From Endozoicomonas gorgoniicola (lineage in GTDB: Bacteria > Pseudomonadota > Gammaproteobacteria > Pseudomonadales > Endozoicomonadaceae), in the NCBI RefSeq assembly GCF_025562715.2, contig NZ_JAPFCC010000001.1, forward strand, positions 1,134,501 through 1,198,500: a stretch of 64,000 nt of DNA, read 5' to 3'. The notes under the pieces are model-generated. The model was not told the origin of the DNA, ran no database searches, and worked only from the letters and a program-made list of their open reading frames with translations. The translations under genes and the position numbers were made by a program. Every line of letters starts with the position of its first letter. Position 1 is the first letter of the stretch. This document shows, one piece after another, positions 26,670 through 37,000 of this stretch.

Positions 26670-27468
26670 AGGACTTACGCATTGATGGCACCTGCAAATT
26701 TTGGTAACAGGTCATCTTTGTCCTTTGCAAAAATCTTAATGAAGGCACCAACCACTTCTTTAAACAGCTTACGCTGGTGCTGATAAATATTCGTAAACTC
26801 TTGCGCTATCTGCATTTTCTGGAGATAAACAAATCTTAGAATACTGGAAAATATGTGATTTCTTACAGGCCGCTCATTACGCACCTGAAAATGTTCGATA
26901 TAGCAAACCTGCTTGATCGCCCTGTGGAACTGCTCAATCTGCCAGTGCTGGTCGTGGATCAGGATGAAATCATCGCGTTGAACAGGTACATCTTCTGGCA
27001 GGTAAACTACGTAGTGGCGACGCTGGTCTTTTAGCATCGTCCTGAACAACCTGGCCTTGCCGAAATCCTTGAGCCAGACATCCAAACCATCGTCTGGTAC
27101 CTCAAGGAGTCACCGGTTACATACGCTGGCTTCAGCCCCAATGCCAGCACTTCACTCAAGAACAGTATCATCGACAGTCAACGTGCCGCCAACAAGGCAT
27201 AAGTTTTGGGCGGCTTCATCGAACATGTCTTTTGGTTGGTAATTTTCGCGCTGAAGAAAGCGGTTAGCGCTATCGTGAGAAATGCCAGTCACTTCTGCCA
27301 GCCTTGAGCATGTTGATGATTTGGGCTCACTGATCAAAAATCCCATGTATTGTGGAAGTGTGCATTTTGCAGTCGTTGGGCGAGTAGTACTTCTCACTTT
27401 CGCCCCTGAAAGATAGTCATTTGTGGCTATTATCAAATTTTAAAGCCTGCTGTCAATGCGTAAGTCCT
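26670..27468 (-). mobile_element. Internally deleted IS retaining both terminal inverted repeats
   Basis: The left end reads AGGACTTACGCATTGATGGCA. The right end read inward is AGGACTTACGCATTGACAGCA. These near-identical inverted repeats define a ~799-bp element. It contains the two ends and one small middle piece of a transposase gene (see the pseudogene entry). No convincing target duplication was seen. This is the structure of a non-autonomous, MITE-like derivative. Confidence 0.75.
26675..27436 (-). pseudogene. Transposase gene with two internal deletions (IS4/IS701-like)
   Basis: The N-terminal part (27436 down to 27152) reads MIIATNDYLSGAKVRSTTRP… to LTVDDTVLE, containing a catalytic Asp. 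Between 27150 and 27090 a short piece in another frame reads EVLALGLKPAYVTGDS, resembling the second-Asp region. The C-terminal part (27085 down to 26675) resumes with LDVWLKDFGKARLF and contains HWQIEQFHRAIKQVCYIEHFQVR, with the likely third catalytic Glu. Roughly 500 bp of coding sequence appear lost in two places, so no transposase can be made. The family name is tentative. Confidence 0.75.
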
Positions 27469-27853
27469 GGATGTGTTTTTATAATAAAATTTATTTTTTT
27501 GATATGAGGTAATAAATGGATGTAAGTATAAAGCGTAGTGTTTTTTTTGATCTCTATGCCCTGTCAATCTATTACTAATACAATTAAAAAAACCTGAAAG
27601 GTGTTTCTCAGAAAAACACAATAATTAGTTTTACTAATCATTCTTTCTGTTCTTTTTAGAAAAGAATTGTTATAACTTTTCACCTCGCTGGCTGAATTTT
27701 AATCAGAGCTTATTCTTATAATTTTATGTTCATGACTGTTGCCCGACTGATTATGGGAATCAGTTTTGTGTTTAAAAAGGCCCCCAAGCACCGTGAAATG
27801 ACCCTCTTGTCCTGGTGATTTTCACGAGATAAAACCTTTAACATAGGTATCGC
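27469..27853. promoter_or_regulatory. AT-rich upstream region of the formate dehydrogenase operon
   Basis: These 385 bases hold no credible gene and are very AT-rich, particularly 27480-27700. They must contain the fdh operon promoter. No convincing FNR box (TTGAT-N4-ATCAA) was found by eye. An AGGT ribosome-binding site sits before the ATG at 27854. Confidence 0.4.
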
Positions 27854-29983
27854 ATGACGACAAAAACTACACCTTCTGTGTGTCCTTTCTGCGGCACAGG
27901 TTGTGGTATTGGCATAAGAACAGATGCTGATCGTGTTATTGGCGTAGAGCCTCTGACAAATCACCCGGTAAGCAAAGGCCGTTTGTGCTCCAAAGGCTGG
28001 AGTTCTGCTTTTGGAATCGGTGTTGAAGATCGTATTACTCACCCGCTGATTAAGGAAAATGGCGAATTCCGACGTGCTAGCTGGGATGAAGCTCTGGATC
28101 ATATCCATGAGCAGTTCAGCTATCATCGTGAAACGCATGGACCACAGGCTGTCGGTCTTATCAGCTGTGCCCGTGCGACCAATGAAGACAACTATGCCAT
28201 CCAGAAGTTTGCCCGTACTGTCCTTACCACCAACAACGTTGACCACTGTGCCCGTATCTGTCACAGCCCGTCCGTTGCCGGTCTGGCACAAACCCTGGGG
28301 TCCGGTGCCATGACCAACAGTATCGAAGATGTTCGTAAATCTGATGTTGTCGTCGTTTTTGGTTGTGATCCGACTGAAAGCCATTCAATTATTGGTAGTG
28401 AGATCATCAAGGCGAAAGAGCGCGGTGCCTTGCTGTTGGTGGTTGACCCGCGTAAAACCCGTCTGGCTGAAATGGCTGACGTACACCTGCAACTGCGTCT
28501 CGGTACCAACGTTGCCCTGCTGAATGGCCTGATTAAGGTTATCTTCAACAATGGCTGGGAAGACAAAGATTTCCTGAATAAGCGTTGTGATCACGAAGAT
28601 ATACTGCGCAAGCAAGTTGAAGAATACCCGCTGGAAAAAGTTTCCCGAATCACCGGTGTTCCTAAAGATCAGTTGAAGCAGTTTGCCCGTTTGTACAGTC
28701 ATGCCCGTGCGGCATTCCTGGCTTACGGTATGGGTGTAACCCAGTACGTAAGCGGTACCAACAATGTCATGGCAATCTCCAATCTGGCACTGGTATGTGG
28801 TCAGATAGGTAAGCCGGGCGCTGGTATCAACCCGCTGCGTGGGCAGAACAATGTACAGGGTGCCTGTGATATGGGCTGTCTACCAGGCACATTCCCAGGC
28901 TACCAGTCTACCGACGATCCTGTTGCCCGTGAAAAGTTCAGCAAAATCTGGGGTACTCCGGTTGCCGATCATCCGGGTATGACTTCTTTGGGTATGAACG
29001 AAGCGGCAATGGCTGGTCAGTTCCACGCCATGATGATTTTTGGTGAAGACCCTGTAGTAACCGACCCTGACCAGAACATGGTAGCCAAGGCGCTACGTCG
29101 CATGGATACACTGGTTGTGGTTGAGATGACCATGACTGAAACTGCCAAGCTGGCTGACGTTGTTCTGCCTGCAGCAAGTTTCGCTGAAAAAGACGGCACT
29201 TTCGCAAACTGCGAGCGTCGTGTACAGCGAGTACGGCAGGCTGTGAACCCTCCAGGCGAATGTCTGGCTGACTGGCAGCTGATGGCTAAACTGGCGAAAC
29301 GTTTTGGCATGCATGGTTTCGACTGGAAGAATGCTGAAGAAATCTTTGACGAGATTTGCTCTGTATCTTCTATTCACTCCCAGATGAGCTATCCGCGTCT
29401 GGATGAACACAATGGTCTGCAGTGGCCTTGTGACGCTAAGAATCCGGACGGTTCCAAAATTCTGCACCAGCGTGAATTTCCAATAGGTAAAGCACGCCTG
29501 ATGCCTGTTCATTATCTGCCAACCGCAGAAATCCCGGATGCAGAATACCCGTTCTATATGACAACTATTCGTCTGCATTTCCACTACGGCTGTGGTTCCA
29601 TGACCCGTAAATCTCCGCTTCTTGAGCGTGAGACGCCAAAAGGGGTTTTATTCATGAACCCCCGCGACATTGCCAACATAAGGCTGTTCAACCATGCGCC
29701 TGTTGGTATTCGTTCCCGCCGTGGTTACTTGGAAACCCGTGTGATCTCTACCGATCAAGTACCACCGGGCTTGGTCAGTATACCGTATCACTTTAACGAT
29801 ACCCCATCGAACCAGCTGACCAATGATGCTCAGGACCCCGTCACCCGTATGCCTGAGCTGAAGGCATGTGCCGTACGCATTGAGCCTCTGGCATTTGATG
29901 CCGAACCTCGTCCGATTCAGATTCTGCGTAATGCTAATTATGAACCTGCTGTAAAAGGTGCTGCCGGAGGTGAACACGAATGA
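27854..29983 (+). CDS. Formate dehydrogenase catalytic subunit (molybdopterin, Cys type)
   Basis: This 709-residue molybdenum/tungsten bis-MGD oxidoreductase closely resembles E. coli FdhF, which oxidises formate to CO2. The N-terminal 4Fe-4S motif is CPFCGTGC…GRLCSKGW (Cys10, 13, 17 and ~44). The active-site segment VDHCARICHSPSVAGL aligns with FdhF VDxCARVUHGPS: Cys136 replaces selenocysteine and His137 is kept. Further matches are VFGCDPTESH, GMGVTQYVSGTNNV and NPLRGQNNVQGACDMGCLPGTFPGYQ. There is no Tat signal, so it is cytoplasmic. Its stop overlaps the next start (ATGA), and the partners are HydB/HydG-like, implying NAD(P)-linked electron transfer. Confidence 0.9.
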   Translation: MTTKTTPSVCPFCGTGCGIGIRTDADRVIGVEPLTNHPVSKGRLCSKGWSSAFGIGVEDRITHPLIKENGEFRRASWDEALDHIHEQFSYHRETHGPQAVGLISCARATNEDNYAIQKFARTVLTTNNVDHCARICHSPSVAGLAQTLGSGAMTNSIEDVRKSDVVVVFGCDPTESHSIIGSEIIKAKERGALLLVVDPRKTRLAEMADVHLQLRLGTNVALLNGLIKVIFNNGWEDKDFLNKRCDHEDILRKQVEEYPLEKVSRITGVPKDQLKQFARLYSHARAAFLAYGMGVTQYVSGTNNVMAISNLALVCGQIGKPGAGINPLRGQNNVQGACDMGCLPGTFPGYQSTDDPVAREKFSKIWGTPVADHPGMTSLGMNEAAMAGQFHAMMIFGEDPVVTDPDQNMVAKALRRMDTLVVVEMTMTETAKLADVVLPAASFAEKDGTFANCERRVQRVRQAVNPPGECLADWQLMAKLAKRFGMHGFDWKNAEEIFDEICSVSSIHSQMSYPRLDEHNGLQWPCDAKNPDGSKILHQREFPIGKARLMPVHYLPTAEIPDAEYPFYMTTIRLHFHYGCGSMTRKSPLLERETPKGVLFMNPRDIANIRLFNHAPVGIRSRRGYLETRVISTDQVPPGLVSIPYHFNDTPSNQLTNDAQDPVTRMPELKACAVRIEPLAFDAEPRPIQILRNANYEPAVKGAAGGEHE

Positions 29984-31002
29984 ATGTATTTGAACTCGAT
30001 CGTCTGGAGCACCTGCGTGACTGGCTGTCCCTACGCAACGACGTATATCAGCCAATTCTGAACCAGAGTGGCAACAGTTCCTGGGGAAAGGTCGAACATG
30101 GTCAGGTAGCGCCGCTCGATCCTGAACTGCGTCCATTGATGTCGCCAAAGAGCCTGTTCTTTGCCGAGCAGGAATCCATGTTCGTCTTTGACGGTGAAAT
30201 GTTCCGTGAGACTCTCCCGGAGCACGGCCAGCAGGTTTTGTTTGGTGTTAAGTCCTGCGACCTGACGGCCATTGCCTATCAGGATATTCACTTTAAAGAA
30301 GACCCGCATTACCAGCGTCGTCGGCAGCAGACCCTGCTGGTAGGCATCGATTGTCTGGAGCCTTGTGACTCCGGTTTCTGTGCCAGCGTGGATTCTGGCC
30401 CTCAGGTAAAAAACAATATTGCTGATCTGATTCTGGCACCAAAGCCGAGTATTGGTAATGACGCACATGGCTGGTGGGTAATCTGCGCCAACGATGCCGG
30501 TCGTGCAGCGGTTGCCGGTATGGATCTTCGTCCTGCTGATGCCAGCTGGAAATCCTGGCGAGAGATGAGTCTGCAACACACGCTGGCTGCCTTTAAAGAC
30601 GACACTCACATCATTAATGGTATTCAGCGTATTAATGGTCGTGCGATTCCTGAAGAACATTGGGACCGTTTCGCTCACCAGTGCATCAGCTGTTCAGGTT
30701 GCAGTCAGGTTTGCCCGACCTGCTCCTGCTACACCGTCCGAGATGTACCGACTGAATATGGCCAGCTGCGTCAGCGTGTCTGGGATTCCTGCCTGCTGGT
30801 TGGTTTCCAGAAAGAAGCCAGTGGTGCAAACCCGGCACACGAAGCCGGTCGACGTATGCATCGCTACTGGTACCACAAGTTCTCTGAAGACATTGCCTCC
30901 AGAATGGGACGCTTTGGCTGCGTTGGTTGTGGTCGTTGTGAAAACACCTGTCCGGGTTCTGTGGGTGTGCATTCTGTAATGGAGAAAATTGCCCGTGCAT
31001 AA
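29980..31002 (+). CDS. HydB/AsrA-like 4Fe-4S electron-transfer subunit
   Basis: This 340-residue protein has two ferredoxin-type Cys motifs, CISCSGCSQVCPTCSC (~residues 235-250) and CVGCGRCENTCPGS (~314-327). The N-terminal region carries VLFGVKSCDLTAI, typical of the beta subunit of sulfhydrogenases (HydB) and anaerobic sulfite reductase A. It should relay electrons between the molybdopterin subunit and the flavoprotein subunit. The start ATG overlaps the preceding stop by 4 bases, indicating translational coupling. It is the second gene of the three-gene operon. Confidence 0.87.
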   Translation: MNVFELDRLEHLRDWLSLRNDVYQPILNQSGNSSWGKVEHGQVAPLDPELRPLMSPKSLFFAEQESMFVFDGEMFRETLPEHGQQVLFGVKSCDLTAIAYQDIHFKEDPHYQRRRQQTLLVGIDCLEPCDSGFCASVDSGPQVKNNIADLILAPKPSIGNDAHGWWVICANDAGRAAVAGMDLRPADASWKSWREMSLQHTLAAFKDDTHIINGIQRINGRAIPEEHWDRFAHQCISCSGCSQVCPTCSCYTVRDVPTEYGQLRQRVWDSCLLVGFQKEASGANPAHEAGRRMHRYWYHKFSEDIASRMGRFGCVGCGRCENTCPGSVGVHSVMEKIARA

Positions 31003-31879
31003 GATGACTCCTGCGCCAATCCGTCTGGTTGAATTTTATATCGACGGACACGACATTGGTCACTTCACCTTTGAGCCGGCTGACACGTCTAATGGTTTGC
31101 CGTCTGTATGTGACCCTGAGAAGGTTGTGCCTGGTCAGTTCTTCATGCTGTCCATTCCCGGTCACGGTGAAGCGGCATTCACTTACACCGCCATGCCAGA
31201 TGAGAATGGTCGTTTTGTTGCCCTGATTCGTCGCATCGGTTCCCTGACCGAAGCATTGTTCAAGTGCAAGCCGGGCGATTTACTGGGTGGTCGTGGTTCG
31301 TTTGGTAAAGGCTGGCCTGATCTGACTAACCAGAAAGTACTGGTTATTGCCGGTGGTTTGGGACTGGCACCGGTAGCGGCTAAAATTACCGCCCTGATTG
31401 CGGCTGATTCAGCGCCTGTGGTTTACTTCAGTGCCCGTAACGAATCCATGCTGGTACTGGAAAAGGAGCGTGCCATCTGGAAAGAGCACTGCAAGGTTTA
31501 CGAAGCGATAGACGATATCGACAATGCCAAAGGCGACTACATGCATGGTCGCAAACTGAAAGAAAATCTGGCTCACATTCAAAAAGAGCACGGACCTTTC
31601 GATCACATCATTACCTGTGGCCCGGAAGGTATGATGGAGTTTGTTTGCCACATGGTGACTGAAAACGGTCATCCGGCAGACCAGTTGTGGTTATCTCTGG
31701 AACGTCGTATGCACTGTGGCGTTGGCTTGTGCGGCCACTGCTATGTTGCTGATGATCTGGTATGTATTGATGGCCCGACTTATCGGTGGGATCAGCTGGG
31801 TGAACTGGTTGTGAAGGAGAAATCCATCAAACCACCAGTTGAGCCAGTAGATATGGCAGTGGACGCCATGGCTGTATAG
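30995..31879 (+). CDS. HydG/AsrB-like FAD/NAD(P)-binding, 2Fe-2S subunit
   Basis: This ~294-residue flavoprotein resembles the gamma subunit of sulfhydrogenase and AsrB: an FAD-binding ferredoxin-reductase fold, a nucleotide-binding half (VLVIAGGLGLAPVAAKITALI, ~110-130), and a C-terminal 2Fe-2S motif (MHCGVGLCGHCYVADDLVCIDGP). It should pass electrons to or from NAD(P). The start is uncertain: GTG 30995, overlapping the upstream stop, is favoured by a GGAG ten bases before it; ATG 31004 and TTG 30989 are alternatives. It is the last gene of the formate dehydrogenase operon. Confidence 0.87.
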   Translation: MHKMTPAPIRLVEFYIDGHDIGHFTFEPADTSNGLPSVCDPEKVVPGQFFMLSIPGHGEAAFTYTAMPDENGRFVALIRRIGSLTEALFKCKPGDLLGGRGSFGKGWPDLTNQKVLVIAGGLGLAPVAAKITALIAADSAPVVYFSARNESMLVLEKERAIWKEHCKVYEAIDDIDNAKGDYMHGRKLKENLAHIQKEHGPFDHIITCGPEGMMEFVCHMVTENGHPADQLWLSLERRMHCGVGLCGHCYVADDLVCIDGPTYRWDQLGELVVKEKSIKPPVEPVDMAVDAMAV

Positions 31880-31936
31880 TCGGACGATATTGCGCGCTCC
31901 AAATTATCGGCTTTTAATCACGATATTCGTACATTA

Positions 31937-31966
31937 GCCCGTGAACCTTATATGTTGTCCACGGGC
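31937..31966. terminator. Hairpin between the fdh operon and recD
   Basis: A 7-bp perfect stem (GCCCGTG / CACGGGC, 16-nt loop) lies in the 106-bp gap between the convergent fdh operon and recD. There is no T tract, so this is only a candidate. Confidence 0.4.
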
Positions 31967-31985
31967 CAGATGTGTACGCTTCGTA

Positions 31986-34013
31986 TCAAGCGAGCAAGCG
32001 CTCTTTCAAGCCTGAAGAACGGTGTGTCTGTCGTGCAACAGACTGGTTAAAGACTGCATCTGTCGTAAACAGTTCCAGCATTCTCTTGGCACGGGTAATG
32101 CCTGTGTACACGAGCTCCCGGGTCAGTACCGGATTGATTTTATCGGGCAGAATCATGGCCGTGTGGGCAAATTCGGAACCCTGGCTTTTATGAATGGTCA
32201 TGGCATAGACGGTTTCGTGAGCCGGTAAGCGGCTGGGCAGCAGCTCTTTCAGGGAGCCGTCCGGCAACTGGAATACAACCCGAAGTCGATCATCAGCGCC
32301 AGCCAGTGTAATGCCAATATCGCCATTGTATAACCCGAGTCCGTGATCATTACGGGTAATCAGAACCGGTCTGCCCGGATACCACAGGGTTTCCCGTTCA
32401 ATCAGGCGATGTCGGGCGAGGGTGCTGCGAATTTCAAGGTTTAAGCCTTCAACACCATAGACTCCTTCCCGCAGGGCGCACAGCAGGCGGAACTGGTTAA
32501 AAGCGGCCAGTACTTTCCGGGCTGGCATGCCTTCTTTTATTGCCTGCAGATAAGGGCGGTATTGCTCAACGCAGAGTTGCAGCATGGTTTGATAACCACT
32601 GTCGTTCAACAGGTGACGTCGGATGTCGTGGAAACCGGCTTCCCATACGGTTCTGGTGTGTTTGACTTTTCCCCCGTTGACAGCTGCCGCCAGCTGACCA
32701 ATACCGGAAGAGGCATCGAACCGGTAACTTTTCTGCAACAGACAGAAACAGTCGTGAATGGTGGCATTGGTTTCCGGTAGCTCTGTCCTGAGGTCATAAC
32801 CGGTTAACTGCTGCAACTGCTCTTGCTGTTTTTCGGTATACGTATTGCCTGCCGCCGCACAGATATCACCCAGCACGCTGCCTGCATCCACCGAGGCCAG
32901 CTGGTCACGATCACCCAGCAAAATAATCCGGGCATCTGTGGGTAAAGCATCCAGCAGACGGTTCATCATGGGCAGGTCTACCATGGAGGCCTCATCGACG
33001 ACCAGGATATCCAGATGTATAGGATTATCCCGGTGGTGGCGAAACTCTGTGCTGTTGGGAATAACGCCGAGCAGTCGATGAATAGTGCCGGCCTCGCTGG
33101 GAATATTGCTGCGAACGGATTCACTGCAATGCAGTTTTTCCAGCGCACCACCAATGGACTCGGTCAGGCGTGCGGCGGCTTTGCCTGTTGGTGCTACCAG
33201 TCGTATAACCGGTGCCTTGCCTTTAGTTTGCTGTTCCAGTTCAACCAGCATGGCCAGCAGCCGTGTTACCGTGGTGGTTTTGCCGGTTCCCGGCCCGCCA
33301 CTGATAACGCTGAAGGACTGGGTGGCTGCCAGGGCGGCTGCTACTTTTTGCCAGTTCAGACAGGCGTGTTCGGGAATCAGTTTGTCGAGATTGTTCAGAT
33401 CATCGCCGGAGTTTGCCTGTTGAATGGTCTGCCCGATAGTGTCCCAGTCCAGCTCGTCCGGTTTTACGATATCGAGCCATTTAATGACGGCTGCCCGTTG
33501 ATCGGGTTCGCTCTTAAGATTGTCCAGCAACAGGGCATAATCTCTCTGAAACAGCCGGTCGAGAATGGTTCGGATTGTGGTGGGTTCAACGTCTCTGGCC
33601 GTTTTGTTTCTCAGAATCTCTGCTACCCGGTGTTCAAAGTGCCAGTAACGATAGAGGTATAGACGATTCCGGTTCAGTACCAGCGGTGTCGGTGCGCTAC
33701 CCTCAGAGCCATCGGAAACCAGACGGGAGCCTGATAATTGTTCCTGCCAGTTGCCGGACACTAGTAATGGTTCAAGAGATTGTAACGCTTCCTGATCAAT
33801 GCCGAACAGTGACTGCTGTTCAATGTCTTCCAGTGACAGGCAGACATTGCCGCTGGCGAGTTCGTGGCTGACCAGTGCGCCTGCCAGAACCGTTAAAGGT
33901 TCACCACCCATTTCCTGCAGAAAACGGGCAAACTGGTAATCGAGCGCGCGGATGGAACCGGCGGTTTTCAACTGCCTCAGGGTTTGCAGTACCGGAGATT
34001 GATGGTTTGTCAT
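31986..34013 (-). CDS. recD: Exodeoxyribonuclease V alpha subunit
   Basis: This 675-residue 5'-3' helicase subunit of RecBCD works in double-strand-break repair and foreign DNA degradation. Walker A is SVISGGPGTGKTTTVTRLLAML (~residues 234-255). Further helicase motifs are LDILVVDEASMVDLPMMNRLLDALP and, at the C-terminus, VYAMTIHKSQGSEFAHTAMILP…ELVYTGITRAK. The start ATG abuts the recB stop codon, so recD is translationally coupled and last in the recC-recB-recD order. Length is slightly above E. coli RecD (608). Confidence 0.95.
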   Translation of the reverse strand: MTNHQSPVLQTLRQLKTAGSIRALDYQFARFLQEMGGEPLTVLAGALVSHELASGNVCLSLEDIEQQSLFGIDQEALQSLEPLLVSGNWQEQLSGSRLVSDGSEGSAPTPLVLNRNRLYLYRYWHFEHRVAEILRNKTARDVEPTTIRTILDRLFQRDYALLLDNLKSEPDQRAAVIKWLDIVKPDELDWDTIGQTIQQANSGDDLNNLDKLIPEHACLNWQKVAAALAATQSFSVISGGPGTGKTTTVTRLLAMLVELEQQTKGKAPVIRLVAPTGKAAARLTESIGGALEKLHCSESVRSNIPSEAGTIHRLLGVIPNSTEFRHHRDNPIHLDILVVDEASMVDLPMMNRLLDALPTDARIILLGDRDQLASVDAGSVLGDICAAAGNTYTEKQQEQLQQLTGYDLRTELPETNATIHDCFCLLQKSYRFDASSGIGQLAAAVNGGKVKHTRTVWEAGFHDIRRHLLNDSGYQTMLQLCVEQYRPYLQAIKEGMPARKVLAAFNQFRLLCALREGVYGVEGLNLEIRSTLARHRLIERETLWYPGRPVLITRNDHGLGLYNGDIGITLAGADDRLRVVFQLPDGSLKELLPSRLPAHETVYAMTIHKSQGSEFAHTAMILPDKINPVLTRELVYTGITRAKRMLELFTTDAVFNQSVARQTHRSSGLKERLLA

Positions 34014-37000
34014 TATTCGTTCTCTCCAGTAGACAAGTCGCCAGTAAATAACTCGCCAGTAAATAAATTGTCCATAGCCTCAATCAGTGCCTGTTTCGGG
34101 CGGGTGTCGTAAATGCCGTGACGGTCACTGTCATTGCTTTGTACACCTCTTAGAAACAGGTAGATGACACCGCCAAAATGCTGTTCAAAATTGTAGTCGG
34201 GCAGCCGGGTTTTCAGCAGGCGGTGCAGTGCCAGACTGTAAAGCTGGTACTGCAGGTCATAGCGATGCTCAATCATCATCTGTTCCATTCGGGCGCGACT
34301 GTAATCACTGTATTGTTCCCCCAGCCAGTTAGATTTGTAGTCAAGAACGTACCAGCGGCCCTGGTATTCAAACGTCAGGTCGATAAAGCCTTTTAACATG
34401 CCCTTAAGGTTGCTGAAAGCAAGGGGCGCGGCTTTCGCTGAAAGCGGGTCATGCTGTTGCAACAGCGTGTTGAGTTTGTGAGCGTTGAGTTCGGACAGCG
34501 GCAGATAAAATTCCATTTCAACTTTGCGTGCCTGTTCCGGCAGACTGCGCAGGGTCATCTGCTGACCGTCCAGGGGCGCGTCCAGGCAGTTGGTGAGCAT
34601 GGTGACCAGTGTGTCGCACCACTCTTCTCCCAGTCCTTCCCGCTGCAACTGTTCATTCACAAACTGCGGCATCAGTTCAGGGGTTGAATGAGTCGGCGTC
34701 AGTCGCTCAAACAGGGTGTGCATAAACGTTCCGGGCCGGGCGCCTTTCGGAAAAGTAAAAATAGAATGCTCAACGGTCGTGGATTCTGGCTTGACGGCAG
34801 ACTCTTCCTGCACCTCCATATCAATGCCTGGCTGTTCATCGCTGGCGCTTGCATGGGGCTGGCCAGAGCTGGAATGCGCCGTTTTTGACAATGCCGAATA
34901 ACTGGTCATCCACCAGTTTTTCTCTATGCTGCCCGTAAAGCTTTTCGCTGTCAGTGTTTCAGTGTGGTCGTCTACTGGCTGAAAGGCAGGCAGTGGTTCC
35001 AGAGGTGGTTCGTACACTTCAATAAACGTGTGTTTCTCGTCCATTGCCTGAAGGCGGGCGGTCAGGTCTGATGGTTTGATAGTGTCGCCTTTTTCCAGCA
35101 ACTTGCCAAAAGCGCTTTTGTGCAGGTCAGTCACCGGGTCTTTGCCAGAGTTGCCTTTTTTCAGGGGAGCGACGCCAACATAGCAGCAATGTACCGACCG
35201 GGTCATGGCTACGTACATCAGGCGCAGGTCTTCTGCCAGCCGCTCATGGTCGGCTTTGATCAGGGCGTCCGGATCGCCGGACAGATCCAGCTGGGTTCTG
35301 CCTTTGTTCTGGTCGTGAAAAACTGGCTCTGTGGCATTTCTAAGGGAACAGGCAAAGGGCAGGAAGCAGGCATTGTATTCCAGCCCCTTGGACTTATGGA
35401 TGGTGACAATTTTTACCAGGTTGCGTTCACTTTCCAGATGCAGCTGCTGTTCATCGGCATTGTTGTCCGGGTTCTGGCTATGTTCTGCCAGCCAGCGCAA
35501 CAGGGCGTGGGGTGTTTCCTGTTCCTGGCTGGCGCTGGCCAGCAGTTCACCCAGATGCAATAAATTCGTCAGTTGTCGTTCACCGCTGGTACTGTCTCCC
35601 AGAAGGCGTTCAGAGATACGGTTCTGGTGAATCAGCTGACGCAGCATGGGCAGTACGCCATAGCGATCCCACAGCTCTTTATAACGGGAGAACTCTTCAA
35701 CCCGTTGTTCCCAGAGTTCCTCGTTCTGGTTCAGCTCATCAAGCGTCGATGCTGACAGTGCCAGCAGTGGGGTTGCCAGCGCCGAGCGCAGTGTGCGTTC
35801 ATCGGTGGGGGTCAGACAGGCCGCCAGCAGGCGTTGCAGGTCAACGGCTTCCTGACAGTCGAACACTGACTCTTTGTTACTGAGGTAGACACAGGCAATA
35901 TTCTGCGCGTTCAGGGCGTCACGGATCATATGCCCCTGTCTGCTGGTACGAACCAGAACGGCGATATCGCCAGCCTGCAAGGGTGTTTGTTCACCCTTCT
36001 TTTCAATGACGCATTCGTTAATATTGGCGTCAGTCAGCAGACGGTTGATCTGGTTTGCCGTTGCCTGAGCCATCACAGACTCATAACTGCCGCTACTCAC
36101 AACAGGTTTTTCATCACCCTGTTGCAGCCAGACTTGTAAGGCGGTAACGGGTTTGCCTTCCAGCAGAAGGCGACTGTTGTCTGCTCTTTCTGAATGCCTG
36201 ACTTGCAGGAAGGGAATATCCTCGTAAAGGAACGGGTTGTCTACCTGGTCAAACAGCGTATTGACCGCGTTAATCATATTGCTGGTGGAGCGCCAGTTTG
36301 TACCCAGAGTGTAGTGAGCGGATACCTGCTGACGAGCCTGCATATAGGTGAAAATATCGGCACCACGGAACGCATAAATCGCCTGTTTCGGGTCACCGAT
36401 CATAAGCAGTCCGGCGTCTTTTGAACTGCCATCACCGTATATCTGGCTGAAAATCCGGTATTGCAGGGGATCAGTATCCTGAAACTCGTCGATCATGGCG
36501 ACTGGAAACTGCTCCCGGATCGCACTAGCCAGTGTACCGTTGACGTCGTTTTCCAGCGCCCTGCCAAGGTTGGCCAGCAGGTCATCAAAGGCCATCTGAT
36601 GTTTCCGGCGCTTGAGTTCACGAACTTTTGTGCGAATCTCTGCCAGCGCCTGATCACGGATCATGCCGCTCCAGGCGTTTTTGGCCGAGAGTGGCTGTTC
36701 AACCAGCTGGCCAATTAATTCAAAGACTTTGTGTTCAGGCGGTGTGCCAGCCTTGGTGGTGTCTTTTTTCAGAGCTTCCGGGCTGTAAATTTCCCAGCCG
36801 TCATTAGAACTTCCCAGTGAAGGCTGTAAGCCACTGCCGTTTATAAAGCGATTCATGTCATTAAGGCGGGATAATGCCTTGCTTCGCTTTTTCAGTCCGG
36901 CACTGCGCAGCCGGTCTTCAATGGTTTGCTGTTCCTGTTGCCAGAGCGTTTTAACGGCTAAGACCGAATCTATATAGGTCTGTTTAAAGGACTCAACAGA

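Noticed and set aside
27470..27853. An FNR-type site upstream of the formate dehydrogenase operon
   Set aside because: TTGAT half-sites occur but none is paired with ATCAA at the required 4-base spacing.
30031..30678. Antisense open frame (215 codons) across the formate dehydrogenase beta gene
   Set aside because: It is the complement of a well-supported iron-sulfur subunit, with no ribosome-binding site or recognisable domain.
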